In this document: one piece after another, positions 33,430-44,724 of the stretch | Layout: every line of letters starts with the position of its first letter | Position numbering within the stretch: position 1 is the first letter of the stretch | Translations under genes and position numbers: made by a program | NCBI GenBank assembly: GCA_020284085.1 | Contig: JACEVL010000338.1 | Coordinates: 275,001 to 339,000, forward strand | Reading direction: 5' to 3' | DNA from: Aporrectodea caliginosa | Lineage: Eukaryota; Annelida; Clitellata; Crassiclitellata; Lumbricidae | Length of the DNA stretch: 64,000 nucleotides | Notes under the pieces: generated by a model | The model's input: only the letters and a program-made list of their open reading frames with translations | The model's database searches: none | What the model was told of the DNA's origin: nothing

Positions 33430-33955
33430 CTATAAATAATTTACCCATACCCCAAAGTCCCCAAGTAATTACTACTAAATTCCTAGGTATAGGCTATATG
33501 TTGACCAGTTTCTCACGTGGAAAGACCACATTGCCCACATATCAGCTAAAATTGCTAAAAACATAGGAATCCTATCCAGAGTTGCCTACCTCCTACCTAC
33601 TAGCATACGTCTCAACCTGTACTACTCCATTGTCCATCCCTATCTAAACTACTGCAACATCATATGGGCTTCGAATTACCCTTCAAGACTAAAACGCTTA
33701 GTTATTCTTCAGAATAGAGCTATCCGTGCTATTACCAGCTGCCATTAGGCCTATTCTCTCTCAACTGATTCTGCCTCCTACTAGCGCTGAAATAAAGGGT
33801 GACCCCATTTAGCGGGACCTAGGTCCCTTGGGGGTTTCTTTCTTCCCTGTTGTTCCCTAAGGCTTTGTTTCAATGATTATACTTGTGTTTGTCTGTGAAA
33901 GAAGGGTGCAATAAAAATTTTGGTTATGGTTATGGTTATGGTTATAATGCGACTG

Positions 33956-35450
33956 AAAATTCCGTAGCACTAGGAATTCTTCCGCGGCGGAAAACCTTCG
34001 CGCATTTGTAAACCAAGGCTTTCGGCACAAACCTTCGATCGCGCATGCACGCGCACTTAAAACCGTATGCGCATTCTTCAAAACATGCTTGAAATTGCGG
34101 AATTATTCTATAGGGCAGTCAACAATTCGTTATCTTTTTATCAACTGGGGTCGTGAAGGTCGGTTATATAGAGTCAGGGTTAGTATTAGTGTTGTAATTA
34201 GAAAACATGTTAACAATCTTCCGCCACATTAGTAATATCTGCATGCGTTGCGTGTCGGAATCTTCCGCCGCAGAAGACCACGCATTTTTATTACGTAGGC
34301 TAATTATTTCAGTAACTCTAACGAATGACGGCTTTCAGTGAAGAAACCAGAACTGTTATAAAATACTTCAGTTAAGATAAAAATCAGGTTGCATTGTTGT
34401 TATTAAAATTTACAGTTAAAATAAGAATAGGCCTAATAGTTCGGAATGGTTCCTTAAAGAATTTCCGGGCAAGAGACGGCGATTTGGCCGACATAAGGAT
34501 CCATAGTTTAACAACGTCTAAGGCCAGAAAAACCGCTGACGTCGACAGAAATTATTCTGAACATTTCTCACCGTTTTTGTGGAATTCCTTCCTGCAGCAA
34601 ACGATCTCTATCGGATCTTTCAGATGCATCAACACTTCGAAAAATTTGCTTCTCTAATTGGAATTTTTCATGGGATTATGTTTTTCTTCACGGCTACCGT
34701 GTGTAGTTTATAGGGTCAGACTACGGATACAATCAGAATAGCTGCAGATGATGTCATATAACCTAAATGCACGAAGGCTGAAATAGTTATTGTTATGACT
34801 GCAGAATGACGTCATCGACACCTGTTCTCTGATTCAACAAACAGCAGACGGTAGATCGTAGGCTGTATACTTCTCCCGGAGTTTCCTCCCTCTTTTCCAT
34901 CCTTCCGTCTGTCCTTCCCTACTGCATGCCTTCCCTCCTTCCGTCCCTCCGTCCGTCCCTCCGTCCGTCTGTCTACGGTTGCTGAATGCCATCCGAATAA
35001 TTGATGATGTTGTGCATAATGACATCAGCCTGACCTTTGAACTAACTTGGCTGAAAACAGATCGTTTTTTACACCAGTTTCTTCTGAGTCAGTGACCCAA
35101 TTGTTCGATTATATAAGGCAGGAGTTCCCAACCTGCATGCATCCATGCATGGGGTGTACGCACCCGAGGGGGTATATATGACATGTCATTTCAGACGGTG
35201 CGACAAAGAGGGAAAGTAGCCTATGAATTACAGGCATGCATTATATTAATAATACGTTATAAATTGTTGAGCTGTCATAGGGTAAGTAAGGGTCAGACCT
35301 TAACATTATTTAAGTTTATTTTCATGCAACATTGTAAACCTTTAAGCCTAAGCTTAAGTTTAATTCTATTTGTCCACACGCAGTATACCGTAGAGCTCTG
35401 CGCCGACTTCATAGTGTCGGCGGCGGCGCGCCGGTCATTTTTGGTCGGCG
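33956..35450. other. Gene-free spacer
   Basis: No exon supported. 34860-34975 is a CCGTCC/CTTCC-rich microsatellite. TCTTCCGC-type motifs recur at 33970 and 34215-34270 without clear structure. Confidence 0.4.
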
Positions 35451-35454
35451 GCGG

Positions 35455-36422
35455 CGGCGCGATGGGGGAAACTTACGACGCGCCCCCAAACCCAGTCGTT
35501 AGGAGCTTCTCTCCTCTCTGTACCATGCATTAATGCCAGTAGGGCCTATAGTACAAGGCTCTGGCCTTGGACCTACTGATTTTGTCATAGCCATTTCTAG
35601 CCTTAAACCTAAATACAGTGGAAACCGTCTCCATCAATATGCCGACGATAGCTACTTGCTGGTCCCTGCTTCCTGCATTGACTGCACTCTTTCTGAACTT
35701 GACCATATCTATAAGTGGGCATCCATTAGCAATCTTAAATTAAACCATGCTAAGACCAGAGAAATGGTTGTCAAACGACGAGGTCCAAACCTATTGCCCT
35801 CCCTCCTCTCATCCCTGGCATCGAGCGGGTCCAGGAGATGGTTATTTTGGGTGTCACCGTCTCTGATGGGATTTGCTTTGGGGCACACATGGACAAAATA
35901 TGCTGCAAAGCCCGAAAATCCATGTTCGGGTATAGGCTACGTGTTTTGGTCGCCCACGGTCACCATGGTCAACGTCTCTTTGACGTTGTTAGGGCTACTA
36001 CTCTCGCACGGGTACTTTATGCCTTCCATGTTTGGTGGGGATTTGCCACTGTAGAGGAACATAAACGCCTTAACGCTATTCTGAGAAAATTGACCCGTTC
36101 AGGCTTCCTCCCTGCCGATTTTCCTAGTTTTGACAAACACTGTTCTAGAGCTTATTCTACTCTTTTCCGTTCAATTCTCTGAAACCCTTGTCACGTCCAG
36201 TTTATTCACATAATAAAGTCACATTTTTCACAGATCTAGATGGTTTAGGTACTTTTATATCGAAATCAGCGGTGAAAAATTTGAGGTAAATTAAAGCCCA
36301 AAATGTACTCCATTTGGCATCATATGCTCAAAATTGCGTCGGCTTCTGGGGCTCTGCATCAGACCCCGATGGGGGGAGCTTACGACGCTCCCCCATACCC
36401 CCTAGTCGTTAGGGGCTTCTTG
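35455..36422. repeat. Pair of direct repeats bracketing a LINE fragment
   Basis: GGGG-AAACTTACGACGCGCCCC...AGTCGTTAGGAGCTTCT at 35464-35513 and a similar GGGGGGAGCTTACGACGCTCCCC...TAGTCGTTAGGGGCTTCT at 36371-36421 are same-orientation copies. After the second copy comes the perfect palindrome-like GCGCCTTCGGCGC (36436-36448). This looks like a dispersed repeat with hairpin potential. Confidence 0.6.
35541..36182 (+). pseudogene. LINE reverse transcriptase fragment
   Basis: The first frame gives VQGSGLGPTDFVIAISSL and the catalytic HQYADDSYLL (35638-35667), then IYKWASISNLKLNHAKT. After a frameshift near 35820 the next frame continues with MVILGVTVSDG and HVWWGFATVEEHKRLNAILR. The order (fingers, YADD box, thumb) is that of LINE reverse transcriptases, and the sequence differs from the LINE at 27.5-33.9 kb, so another family or clade. 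The 5' half, endonuclease and tail are missing. Confidence 0.8.
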
Positions 36423-36429
36423 CCTTCGG

Positions 36430-39229
36430 CAATCGCAGCTTCGCGCCTTCGGCGCTCGCAATTCCACCTCCCCCACTCAGACATTCTAGTAGGTCCCCCC
36501 CAACTTCTGGACCGTGGTTGCGCCCCTGCATACCATATAGCATAATAAAACAGCACAGCCTGGCATATTATGGCAAGACATAGCGTATGTCTGCTATAGT
36601 CTTCCAATGGATGCATGGTTGATGCGCACTTCGCTATTCACGACAGTTGCCGCCATAGAAGTTTACAGAGCAGCGGCTGATTTAGCAGTCTACTGCTGCA
36701 CCTATAGGCAGGAGAGTTTTTGCGCCTCTGATATTTATTTTCAAAGTTTTAACTTTAACTAATATTATTATAATTATATTTATTAATTGTTGTCTCGCTG
36801 GCAGTTTTAAATTAAATCGAATGTTCAACTTATTTTTTCTAATTTTTCAGTTTTCCCGCCTTCTGCATTTGGTTAAATTTATACGGCATATCACTGTGTC
36901 ATGCGAACCTGTTATAAACGAATCGTTGTCCTGGATTTCCTTGGAGTTAACCCCTTGCGAATCCATGCAGAGGGATCTGCTTGATGTTGATGATCCCTTA
37001 GTACCCTTACATCTGAGTTTAAGGGGAGGGGTGTTCGGCCTGGCTCTCCTCGATCAGGCCGTGACTTAAAGCGATTTAGCTAACTCTGTAATTATGTCAT
37101 TGACTGTTCAACCTGTCTTGACTTCAATCAGTCAACAAAGGAAGAGAAGGGAAAACAGCGCATGATGAATCGTCGCTTACTAATCATAGGCCTAATGTTA
37201 GGCTATTAGCCTAATGTTGGACTGCGTGGTCTTCGTCTATAATACATTAATACTTTACTGTTTGCTCTGTGAATCAGTCATCTTTTAAAATAAATCATTT
37301 CAGTTGTATGTGCGGTAGTCTTTATTTGTTGGCGCTCAGTTGCTAAGATATAGAGTGACTCGGAGTTGAAGCAGAAAGACGTTGAACAGTGAAGTGCATT
37401 TGAAAGAAAAGGAAATTCTAGCACTTGGTTGAAACCGTCTGGAATTAAAGTCAGATTGCAGGAGCGAGAATTCGAGAATTGCCGTTACACGTGGCGCCAC
37501 CAAGCGAATACGTGCGATGAAAGACTGTGCTGCTCCCTTGCGAAGATTTCCTTGTATAAGTCATTAAAAGACTCGACACCATAACGACCAAGTTGAGAGT
37601 TGGCAGTGTTGTATTTTACATATTAGACTTAATATTCGTTGGTAAATTGCTGTTAAACGACATTGTTTCATAACAACGATGATTGGCGTCGCCCTCCTCA
37701 TTTCTCCAGGCTTGGAACTGGCACTACCACAGGTAGGATAGTTGCGGAAGGGAACGGGAATAGGAAGGGGAGCGTTACTTCAACCATGCAGAAGAAATTG
37801 TTGAAACGCAATGAGAGACGGTGGTTAAGGGTGCTATAACAGGAGGCATACATCTTGATTTCCTCTGAAGTTTAACTAACTTAATTGTTTAAGGAAAGTT
37901 TCGGGAAATTCAGAGCAAAACGTTTTATAAAAGAGTTTTATATGGTACAACTTACAAGCCGATGAAATTAGTTTAGTCAACTGTTACACGAAGCGTTCGT
38001 CACACGAATATGCTGCCACTATTTTTATTCACACCCTTATCTGCGCCAAATCTAGGAGAAGCGCTATATAATATAAGTGTTACGAATGAATGAACGAAGA
38101 AAAATAGAAGTTGTACGTATAATCATAAAGTGTCGGCAATCTTGAAGTATGATGTGATCTCTTGTTATATTATTGCTAATTAGGCGCTTGCAGACAGCGA
38201 AATGAGTCAGGAAAAATTAAGTAAGAGAAACTCTAAATCAAAATCAAGTGTCAAAACAAAAATCAAAATAGGAAAATCAAAACGAGAAAATGAAAATTAA
38301 CAATGAAAATAAAAACAAATCAAGCCGGGTTAGTAGGCTATATACTACTTGGTTACAATGGTTAGGTGACGCTCGATGAACAACCTCGTCAACTCTGCGA
38401 TATCAGATCAATATGCAGACTATCATGCCGCCGGTTAAGACAACAGTACTGATGATTAATGTTTAGAATTTATATAGCGCCTAATTAGTTTATGTTTAAC
38501 GACATTTCGTCAGAACAAAGATGATTGTCGTCGCCCTCCTTGCTTGTCCATGATTGAGACTGGCGTTACCAGAGTATACGGACAGTGACGGAGTTTATGA
38601 CTCCTATAGGGACGGTAGAGTCATGGTTGAGGGATGGATGGGCTGTTGTCATAGAGACCGGGTGCAGTGAGTAGAAGAGCGAGTCCACCAGACACACAGA
38701 CGAACAGATAGACGAAGAGAAGGAGACGATCAATGAGACGACTCACGCACTTCCAAAAGAAACGACTCTACAATCAAAACAACAACAAACAGTACAAACA
38801 GTACAATCGGACATTTCTATAGCGCCATTTCAAAGAACACCAACAAAGAGGCGTTCTGAACTAAATGTATGGTAAAATGGTTCAATTGGAATGAAAGTTC
38901 TGGCAAATGATCGGAGTCCATTCAGAACACTTAGACTCGCCTGTTTCCATGCACTTGCCTCCTCTACCCAGCTCTGCCCGATCCATTCACTAATAGGTGT
39001 TTATCCAACCGATTCTGTTCGTTCACCATCTGCCAACCTTTCGATCGGCAATTAAAACCGAACTTTACCAAACCTGGCTATAACAGATTTTGTTTCGACT
39101 GTTAACGCGCTGCATGGTTCCTTTAGCTAAGCTCTTTTGAGCGCTGAATATTATCATGTGATAAATTAAGTGGCATCTGACGGTGATGATGATGATGACG
39201 ACGATATAGAAGTGACGACGATCACTGAC
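36430..39229. other. Gene-free stretch downstream of the receptor exons
   Basis: Contains SINE-related segments at 37651-37735 and 38493-38578 (GACATT-T-CATAACAA, GATGATTGGCGTCGCCCTCC, CTGGCACTACCA) and 'ATAGCGCC' tails at 38471 and 38823. The missing last exon (M4) of the nicotinic receptor should lie on the minus strand here or further left, but I could not find a convincing candidate. A GC-rich piece at 36960-37065 has an 82-codon frame with no known domain. Confidence 0.45.
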
Positions 39230-40027
39230 CCGTTTCTCATCGATGATGGCCCTGTAGTGTCTGATTGCATAACTCAGTTCTTCGATCGCTTCCGTTGTCT
39301 TCGCCAGGTGGCGACATCTTCGAAATTCCGCGTAGCAATCGCAACAGCTTTTCCCGGATGTGACGTCAGCACCACTCGGAAACCCATAATGCAGTTGGTC
39401 GCCCGTTTCAACCCCAGCGCCATTTCTCCGTCTTTCTTCTCCAATCATCGACGCTTCCGGATGATAGACCAGAGGAAGTGGAGCGCAGAGGAGTCTGGTA
39501 AGAGCACGGAAGAAGAGCCTTCGTCTGTTCCTCGAGAGGAGATTCTGATGAGGAGGAGTGGAGCGATGAAAAACGTTGAGGACGAGAACGGAAGCAAGAA
39601 CGGAGAGAACGACGATTACGCAGGTAAAGAGGAGATACTTTCCCATGAGTGGAGTGACGAGAGACGTTCCAGGAACCTGTTCCATGAGAAGGATCTGGAA
39701 GAGGGAGAGCGAGAGGAGGATGGAGATACTGATGGAGATCTTCTCACGACATTCGGCTGGGATGCAGAAGACGGTGACAGTGAGGAGGTTGATGGTGACG
39801 CAGGGAGCCAGGAGGTTGACGATGCAGTAGAGGGTCTTACGACGGATGACGAGGCGGAAGGAGACGTCCGGATACGGTTCCTGGCAACACGGATAGCGCT
39901 TGCTGTTCTTCCGGGCGCTCACCTCCAGCAGGTCCCACTCCACGCTTCGGTGATAGTCGTCAAGGTCGATTGCAAATGGAATGACGTCGAACTCACGACC
40001 TTTGTTCCAGAGATGCTGCAAATCCAC
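39230..40027 (-). CDS. Nicotinic acetylcholine receptor alpha-type subunit, exon 5 (loop C to intracellular loop)
   Basis: Residues about 180-445 of the partial model. The exon follows TATTCGCAG and starts in phase 0. It contains loop C with the adjacent cysteines (YPCC, about C226-C227) that define alpha subunits and bind acetylcholine, then EPYPDV. M1 is LYCIVNLLAPCVTINLLTV, M2 is EKISISISILLSLSLFQILL and M3 is GKYLLFTCVIVVLSVLASVL; part of the cytoplasmic loop follows. The Glu at the -1' position of M2 favours cation selectivity, but the preceding residues are CR, where the family has SG. EPYPDV and GKY recall the alpha7/alpha9 group. The donor CGG|GTCAGT closes the exon in phase 0; the M4 exon was not found. 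Confidence 0.9.
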
Positions 40028-40411
40028 CTGCGAATACATAACCTCTACAGTCACACATGGCTTGTTAATTAGAAACTTACATGTATTACTTATAAACTTA
40101 TAACATGTATTAATTAGAAACTTACATATATTAATTAGAAACTTATTAGTCATGCACTTTTTAATTAGAATTTTATTAATTAGAAACTTCTTAAAACCTC
40201 TTTTGCGCCGGTGTCTAATATAAAAGTCACATACACTGATTACTGCGTGCTCCTCTTTTAAAAAATCAACTAAGCAAACTGTCAAACTGGGAAATGTTTC
40301 TTAGAGCTTAGTTGAGAAAGGTTTTTGTTAAAGTTTAATAAAACTTGAGAAACGCTTGAGCGCCGCCTCTGTGTAGGTCTTTTCCTAAAGTGAAATTATA
40401 TGATATGATAC

Positions 40412-40592
40412 CTTCAATCCGTCGTAAGTCCAAGATCCGAACTTGAGAACACAGGACTGAAGATCGAATGGAAAATATCGAACATCGATGTCGCAATGGC
40501 TCTTATAGACGGCAGGTGGTTGCCACGTGACTAGACCAGTATGACGTAACGTCGCTTTCGTCATCATCGTAACCGTGTAATCGCCATTCGCA
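40412..40592 (-). CDS. Nicotinic receptor subunit, exon 4 (Cys-loop)
   Basis: 181 bp between CATAATTAG and AAG|GTATCA, entering in phase 2 and leaving in phase 0. It encodes the ligand-binding beta strands with the diagnostic Cys-loop [15 protein letters not shown] (C152 and C166, 13 residues apart), and the aromatic loops LVTWQPPA and GSWTYDG. All these are canonical for nicotinic subunits. Confidence 0.93.
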
Positions 40593-41032
40593 CTAATTAT
40601 GTCAGTTACGAAGAAAATCATGATTCAATATCGCCACACACAAACTATTGTTTGCGTTAATAAATTTCTAGTGGTGGGTTGGAAAGATAAAGGATTTGGG
40701 GCTGTCTTTTCCTGTTCAAATGCCAAGTGAACATTTAACTGATACAGAATCAATTCACTTTATCAACCGTGTTTATCGAAATAACAGAAGAGTTTGGAAG
40801 TCAGTGTTATATAAGAATATCTGTAGACTTTGATTTTGCGAATCAAACTACATAACATAATTATTATAAGAACTTTTCCTTCAATTCTACTATTTACATG
40901 TAAGCTTATATTATTATTAATTAATTATACAGATTCATTGAGCATGCCGACATCAGGCGACATGAAAACCTAATACAATTAGTAGTATCTGTATAACGAC
41001 ACTGTCATGATAAAGATGTCTAGCGTCGCCCT

Positions 41033-41283
41033 AGCGTAGCAAAGTTGAAGTTCTTTGGTCATGTCATGCGATCAGATGGATTGGAAAAGGAAATGATGTT
41101 AGCATATGGAGAGGGAAGGAGAAAACAAGGACGACCAAGGAAAAAGTGGATGGACGAAATACATGAAACAACTGGAATGAATTTGGCAGAACTGAGAGAT
41201 GCGACGGCGGACAGAAGGAAATGGAGAGGCTTGATCGTGACGGTCGCTAGAGTTCAAGGAACTGACAGCACAAGGTAACAAGG
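41033..41283 (+). mobile_element. 5'-truncated LINE inserted into a SINE, with 12-bp duplication
   Basis: Within the nicotinic receptor intron between exons 3 and 4. The plus strand encodes KFFGHVMRSDGLEKEMML and QGRPRKKWMDEI...DRRKWRGL, the far C-terminus of a LINE polyprotein. A perfect duplication TAGCGTCGCCCT lies at 41021-41032 and 41284-41295, and the flanks join into a SINE-related copy (40993-41330). So a truncated LINE copy landed in an older SINE. Confidence 0.85.
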
Positions 41284-41618
41284 TAGCGTCGCCCTCCTCC
41301 TTTCTCCAGATTTGGGACTGGCACCACCCGATCACAGCGGAGGTGCAGCTCAAAGCTGTCATCGACCACGGAGTGCATTAACGACACAAAATCTGGAGTT
41401 AGACCGTTTTTGGATCGATGGCTGAAGATGGATTTCCGCTACAACCAAGAATCCACGACACATTTCAAATCATATAGGTCTAAATAGCGAATTATGAATT
41501 ATAAGGCTTGAATTGTGAATCATTAACTATTAATTAATATTTTGCTCATATGTTCGGCAGCAGCTGTTACGATGTCCCCTAGATGTCCCCTGTAGACCAA
41601 TGAGTAAAGTCGACGTAC

Positions 41619-41728
41619 TTGTTGTAGAGAACGATGTCTGGCAGCCAGATGGATTCCGATGGAACGTAGAGAGCGTCCACTCCTCCGTATTCTTCCGGAT
41701 TCCACTGAAGACCCGAATCATGCCACTC
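41619..41728 (-). CDS. Nicotinic receptor subunit, exon 3 (110 bp)
   Basis: Exactly 110 bp, the size conserved for this exon in many nicotinic subunit genes. It encodes EWHDSGLQWNPEEYGGVDAL...VPSESIWLPDIVLYN, with the WxPD motif used in subunit assembly. Acceptor GCATAAG and donor AACAA|GTACGT fit; it starts in phase 0 and ends with two bases of an Asn codon completed in exon 4. Confidence 0.93.
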
Positions 41729-41829
41729 CTTATGCAAACAAATAGAAAACTCTCTCACCACATGACGACACAGACACTGGCTTCCACGCACAAAACTTAG
41801 ACATGCCCTAAAACTATTAAATTCTTTCT

Positions 41830-41975
41830 TGGTGGAAACTGGACTCGGACCTCTGTTTGACTTCCCATCGGATAACTCCTCTGACCTGACGCAGCGCTCG
41901 TGAATAAGCTTGTGCCCTGCGCTTGGCTTTCGAGTGGCGCTTTAGAAGTTTGGAGATTACGATTACGATCTTTCT
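41830..41975 (+). mobile_element. LINE 3'-tail fragment with (GATTAC)n
   Basis: TCTGACCTGACGCAGCGCTCG...GTGCCCTGCGCTTGGCTTTC...GGAGATTACGATTACGATC parallels 46105-46195. It lies in the intron between receptor exons 2 and 3. Confidence 0.6.
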
Positions 41976-42124
41976 AACCCTGTCTCTGCCTGCCTGCTGT
42001 CTGTCTGTCTGTCTATCTGTCTGTCTATCTGTCTGCCTGCCTGTCTGCAGATTCGCATGCTTTTAGCTTGACTGACCGACTGCGTCGAGTTTTCATTTCA
42101 TTCGCTAGAGGCGCTATCAACATA

Positions 42125-42258
42125 CGGACACAAATGGACAGACAGACAGACAGATGGACAGACAGACACACAAATGGACAGACAGACACACAGATGGACA
42201 GACAGACACACAGATGGACAGACAGACACACAGATGGACAGACAGACATGCAGACAGA
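42125..42258. repeat. 20-bp GACA-type minisatellite in receptor intron
   Basis: Units of ACACACAGATGGACAGACAG repeat five to six times with 20-bp period. The array ends about 17 bp from the donor of receptor exon 2, so the beginning of that intron is (CTGT)-rich RNA. Confidence 0.93.
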
Positions 42259-42274
42259 CAGACGGTCGACCTAC

Positions 42275-42319
42275 TTGTACGAGCCAAACGTTCGTTGCGA
42301 TGATTTCATTCTTTTCATC
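42275..42319 (-). CDS. Nicotinic receptor subunit, exon 2 (45 bp)
   Basis: Exactly 45 bp, the conserved size of this micro-exon in nicotinic subunits. It encodes DEKNEIIATNVWLVQ, matching the family block with the invariant TNVWL. Acceptor TTTTGTTACAG and donor CAA|GTAGGT; phase 0 on both sides. It is too short to show as a separate long frame and is recognised by homology and splice sites. Confidence 0.92.
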
Positions 42320-42939
42320 CTGTAACAAAACAACGAAATCTTCGTTTAAAAACGAATTCATTGTATTTAGTTGAAAGGATGATGGACGGATAGGTCAGAC
42401 AGTGGCTACGGTGGATGTATACATGCAGGTGGGAAGAGATGAATCTTAAGTAATTACGATATATGCGATGCTGTGGTGCTTTTCAAATTGCGATATTCAA
42501 TATAGCAGCCATGCAGCATCTTATGAGGGAGGTCGACGCATACTTTCGAACTTAACTGTATGGCAGCCATGCAAGGCGCCCATCCGTCCCAATACTCATC
42601 TTACAAACGGCGAATGGAAGGCTGAGTCGACGTTGGGAGGATAACGCGAATGATCCAGCGTCCATGCTGATCTTCTGCTCTTCGTGCCAGAGTGTTTCCA
42701 TTACCCTAAACCTCTCCCCATTAATAGCAACTGAAATACTAAATATTATTATTGCTAACTGGCTGACTGGCTGGCTGGCTGGCTGACTTGCTGACTGACC
42801 GACTGACTAATTGACTAATTGACTAATTGACTAATTGACTAATTGACTAATTGACTTACTCCTTGACCGCTTCGTGTATTTTTGCATAAAATGTATTTTG
42901 TGCCAATGATGGACATTAATGACGCATTGATCGTCTGCA

Positions 42940-43085
42940 AACTTTCTCTCTCTGTCTCTCTGTGTCTCTCTCTGTGTCTCTGCGTCTCTGTCTCTCTTTG
43001 CCTCTCTCTCTGTCTCGCTTTGTCTGTCCGTCTCTGCCTAGAGTCTCTGTCTCTGTCTGTCTGTGTGTCTGTGTTTCTCTCTGTA
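42940..43085. repeat. TCTG/CTCTCTGT microsatellite
   Basis: Polypyrimidine simple repeat in the intron between receptor exons 1 and 2; 42760-42855 just before it is a CTGG/TGAC-type tetranucleotide tract including (TAATTGAC)n. Confidence 0.92.
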
Positions 43086-43299
43086 GTTTCTACTTTGTCT
43101 GAATCATTCCTTTTACAATTCCGTCTTCGATGAATTTTTGTCCGAGATGTTCAAGTAAAGCCATTGAATGGATGGACGAATGGAAAGAGAATCGATGGAG
43201 GTTTTGATGAGAGGAATACAATACAGTTGTATAACTGTACTTTGTGCCCTCCTTCCAAAGTGCAGAAGTGCACACACAACGATGTTGCTGATACAATTA

Positions 43300-43432
43300 T
43301 ATTGCAGAGCGATTGTTAGCGAAGGACTTTCTCGAGGTCCCTATACACAGTTACTGTCCCTGACGAGGCTCGAACCCGTACTCTTCGCGTTACAGGCCGA
43401 GCGCTCTAACCAGTCGGCCACCGATTGGAATG
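43300..43432 (-). mobile_element. tRNA-derived SINE
   Basis: Minus strand: a head with A box TGGCCGACTGG and B box GGTTCGAGCCT, then a body with GACCTCGAGAAAGTCCTTCGC. The A and B boxes are spaced as in tRNAs, but the acceptor stem does not pair, so it is not a working tRNA gene. It lies within the nicotinic receptor intron between exons 1 and 2. Confidence 0.7.
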
Positions 43433-44724
43433 GATGGATGTACGGGTGGATAGGTGGAATTACTGGATAGATGGATGACATCGATAGATATAGCTGACTG
43501 GTTGTATAATAATTAGTTATAGTTGTGTGGGTGTATATATAGATGTAATTACTGGCATAGATAGATGGAATCGCTGGATGGATGTATGAGTGGACTGGAT
43601 GGAATGCGGATTATGTGGGATAGGTGAACGTTGGAGGATGGGTGAATGGATTGGTGGATGGAATCGATTGATTGATGGGTGAATGGATGACCGTATAAAA
43701 GATTCTTTATAGAGGAATGACAGGTGCATATTATTGCTGCATATTCAATCGGTGCTTGGCTGCTGCAGCTGTTGCCTTGTCTTCTATTCCAATTGAAAAC
43801 GGATGTTGATTTCCTGGCCATCTATTGTTCTTTTGTTCTCGTCTGCTCTAACAGGTGGGCGTCCTTTGCTGCTGTGGACATTCAGTCCGATGATGTCTCC
43901 TCCCCTCATTAAATGCAATCTCACGCTCCTGCCCCACGCTGTCTATCATGTTGCAAATATGTTGTCATATGATCAAATTGATCATAACATGTATACCAAA
44001 ATTTAATATCCCATGCAAAGCCTGTCTGTGGTATACGATGTGTAACAGTGGAAGTGTCGTCACACATTCGACGTCGTGTTAGTCGTCGACTGTGTTTCAT
44101 CACGAAGTGCATCTAATTGCGTCATTATATGACAAAATGATATATTATAGCTATGTGAAGGAAGTCAGACAATTGGCATAGGTCGATTGTCGAACACTCA
44201 CTGGTCACAGTGTCTTTACAATATAGATCACGCTGCCTTTCGAATCGTCATCGCATTTGGGGCAACAGCTTATTCACGAGTGCAGCCTCAGTGCCTCGTC
44301 CCATAGGGGTTGTTCAGAGATGTCAAGAGTAGATCCGAATTCGGTTGCCATAGATACCAGACAGGAGAAGGAGGAGGAGTAGGAGGAGAAGTAGGAGGAG
44401 GAGGAGGAGGAGCTAATGAATTCTACGCCAGTTTCGAATATAAGTCTCTCTTGAAGATGCGCCATATAAATCGCTGATTACATTTTAAATTCTAACCATA
44501 TATTGTAAATAACTTCAATTTATATAGCGCCGTAAGTGGGATGGTACTTCTTAGGTTCTTGAAGATTACACCGAAAGTGCATCTATGTAGAAAGAACCCT
44601 CTTCCATCATAGGAACCACTCTTTGGAGAGGCTGCAGAAACAACTGCGTTGTTTTTACCTTTGAATGGGCGCTATAGAAGCAATCGAATATCGAAGCACA
44701 GCTGGTCCATGATTCACCGCTTAC

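Larger units (their letters stand above)
27535..33955 (+). mobile_element. LINE (CR1/jockey-like) fragment interrupted by two later insertions
   Basis: The plus strand encodes a 5'-truncated LINE reverse transcriptase. It has GSILVPLLFLLFINDLPNA, then the catalytic FADDTNIF (27618-27641), then NNWFIVNK up to 27730. After a MITE the frame resumes (SLNVSKTNYILFSSHRK, to 28628). After the LTR element it resumes again at 33430 with FLGI, WKDHIAHISAKIAKNIGILS and LNLYYSIVHPYLNYCNI. Leaving out each insert plus one target duplication keeps the frame open across both joints, so the LINE was readable there when hit. It has a frameshift near 33490 and a 3' tail of (GGTTAT)n at about 33922-33947. Confidence 0.85.

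Noticed and set aside
42125..42258. CRISPR-like array
   Set aside because: Units abut directly and consist of GACA/GATG simple sequence.
43360..43432. tRNA gene (Thr- or Tyr-like) on the minus strand
   Set aside because: No acceptor-stem pairing; it is followed by the SINE body and related heads recur at 49735 and 52100.
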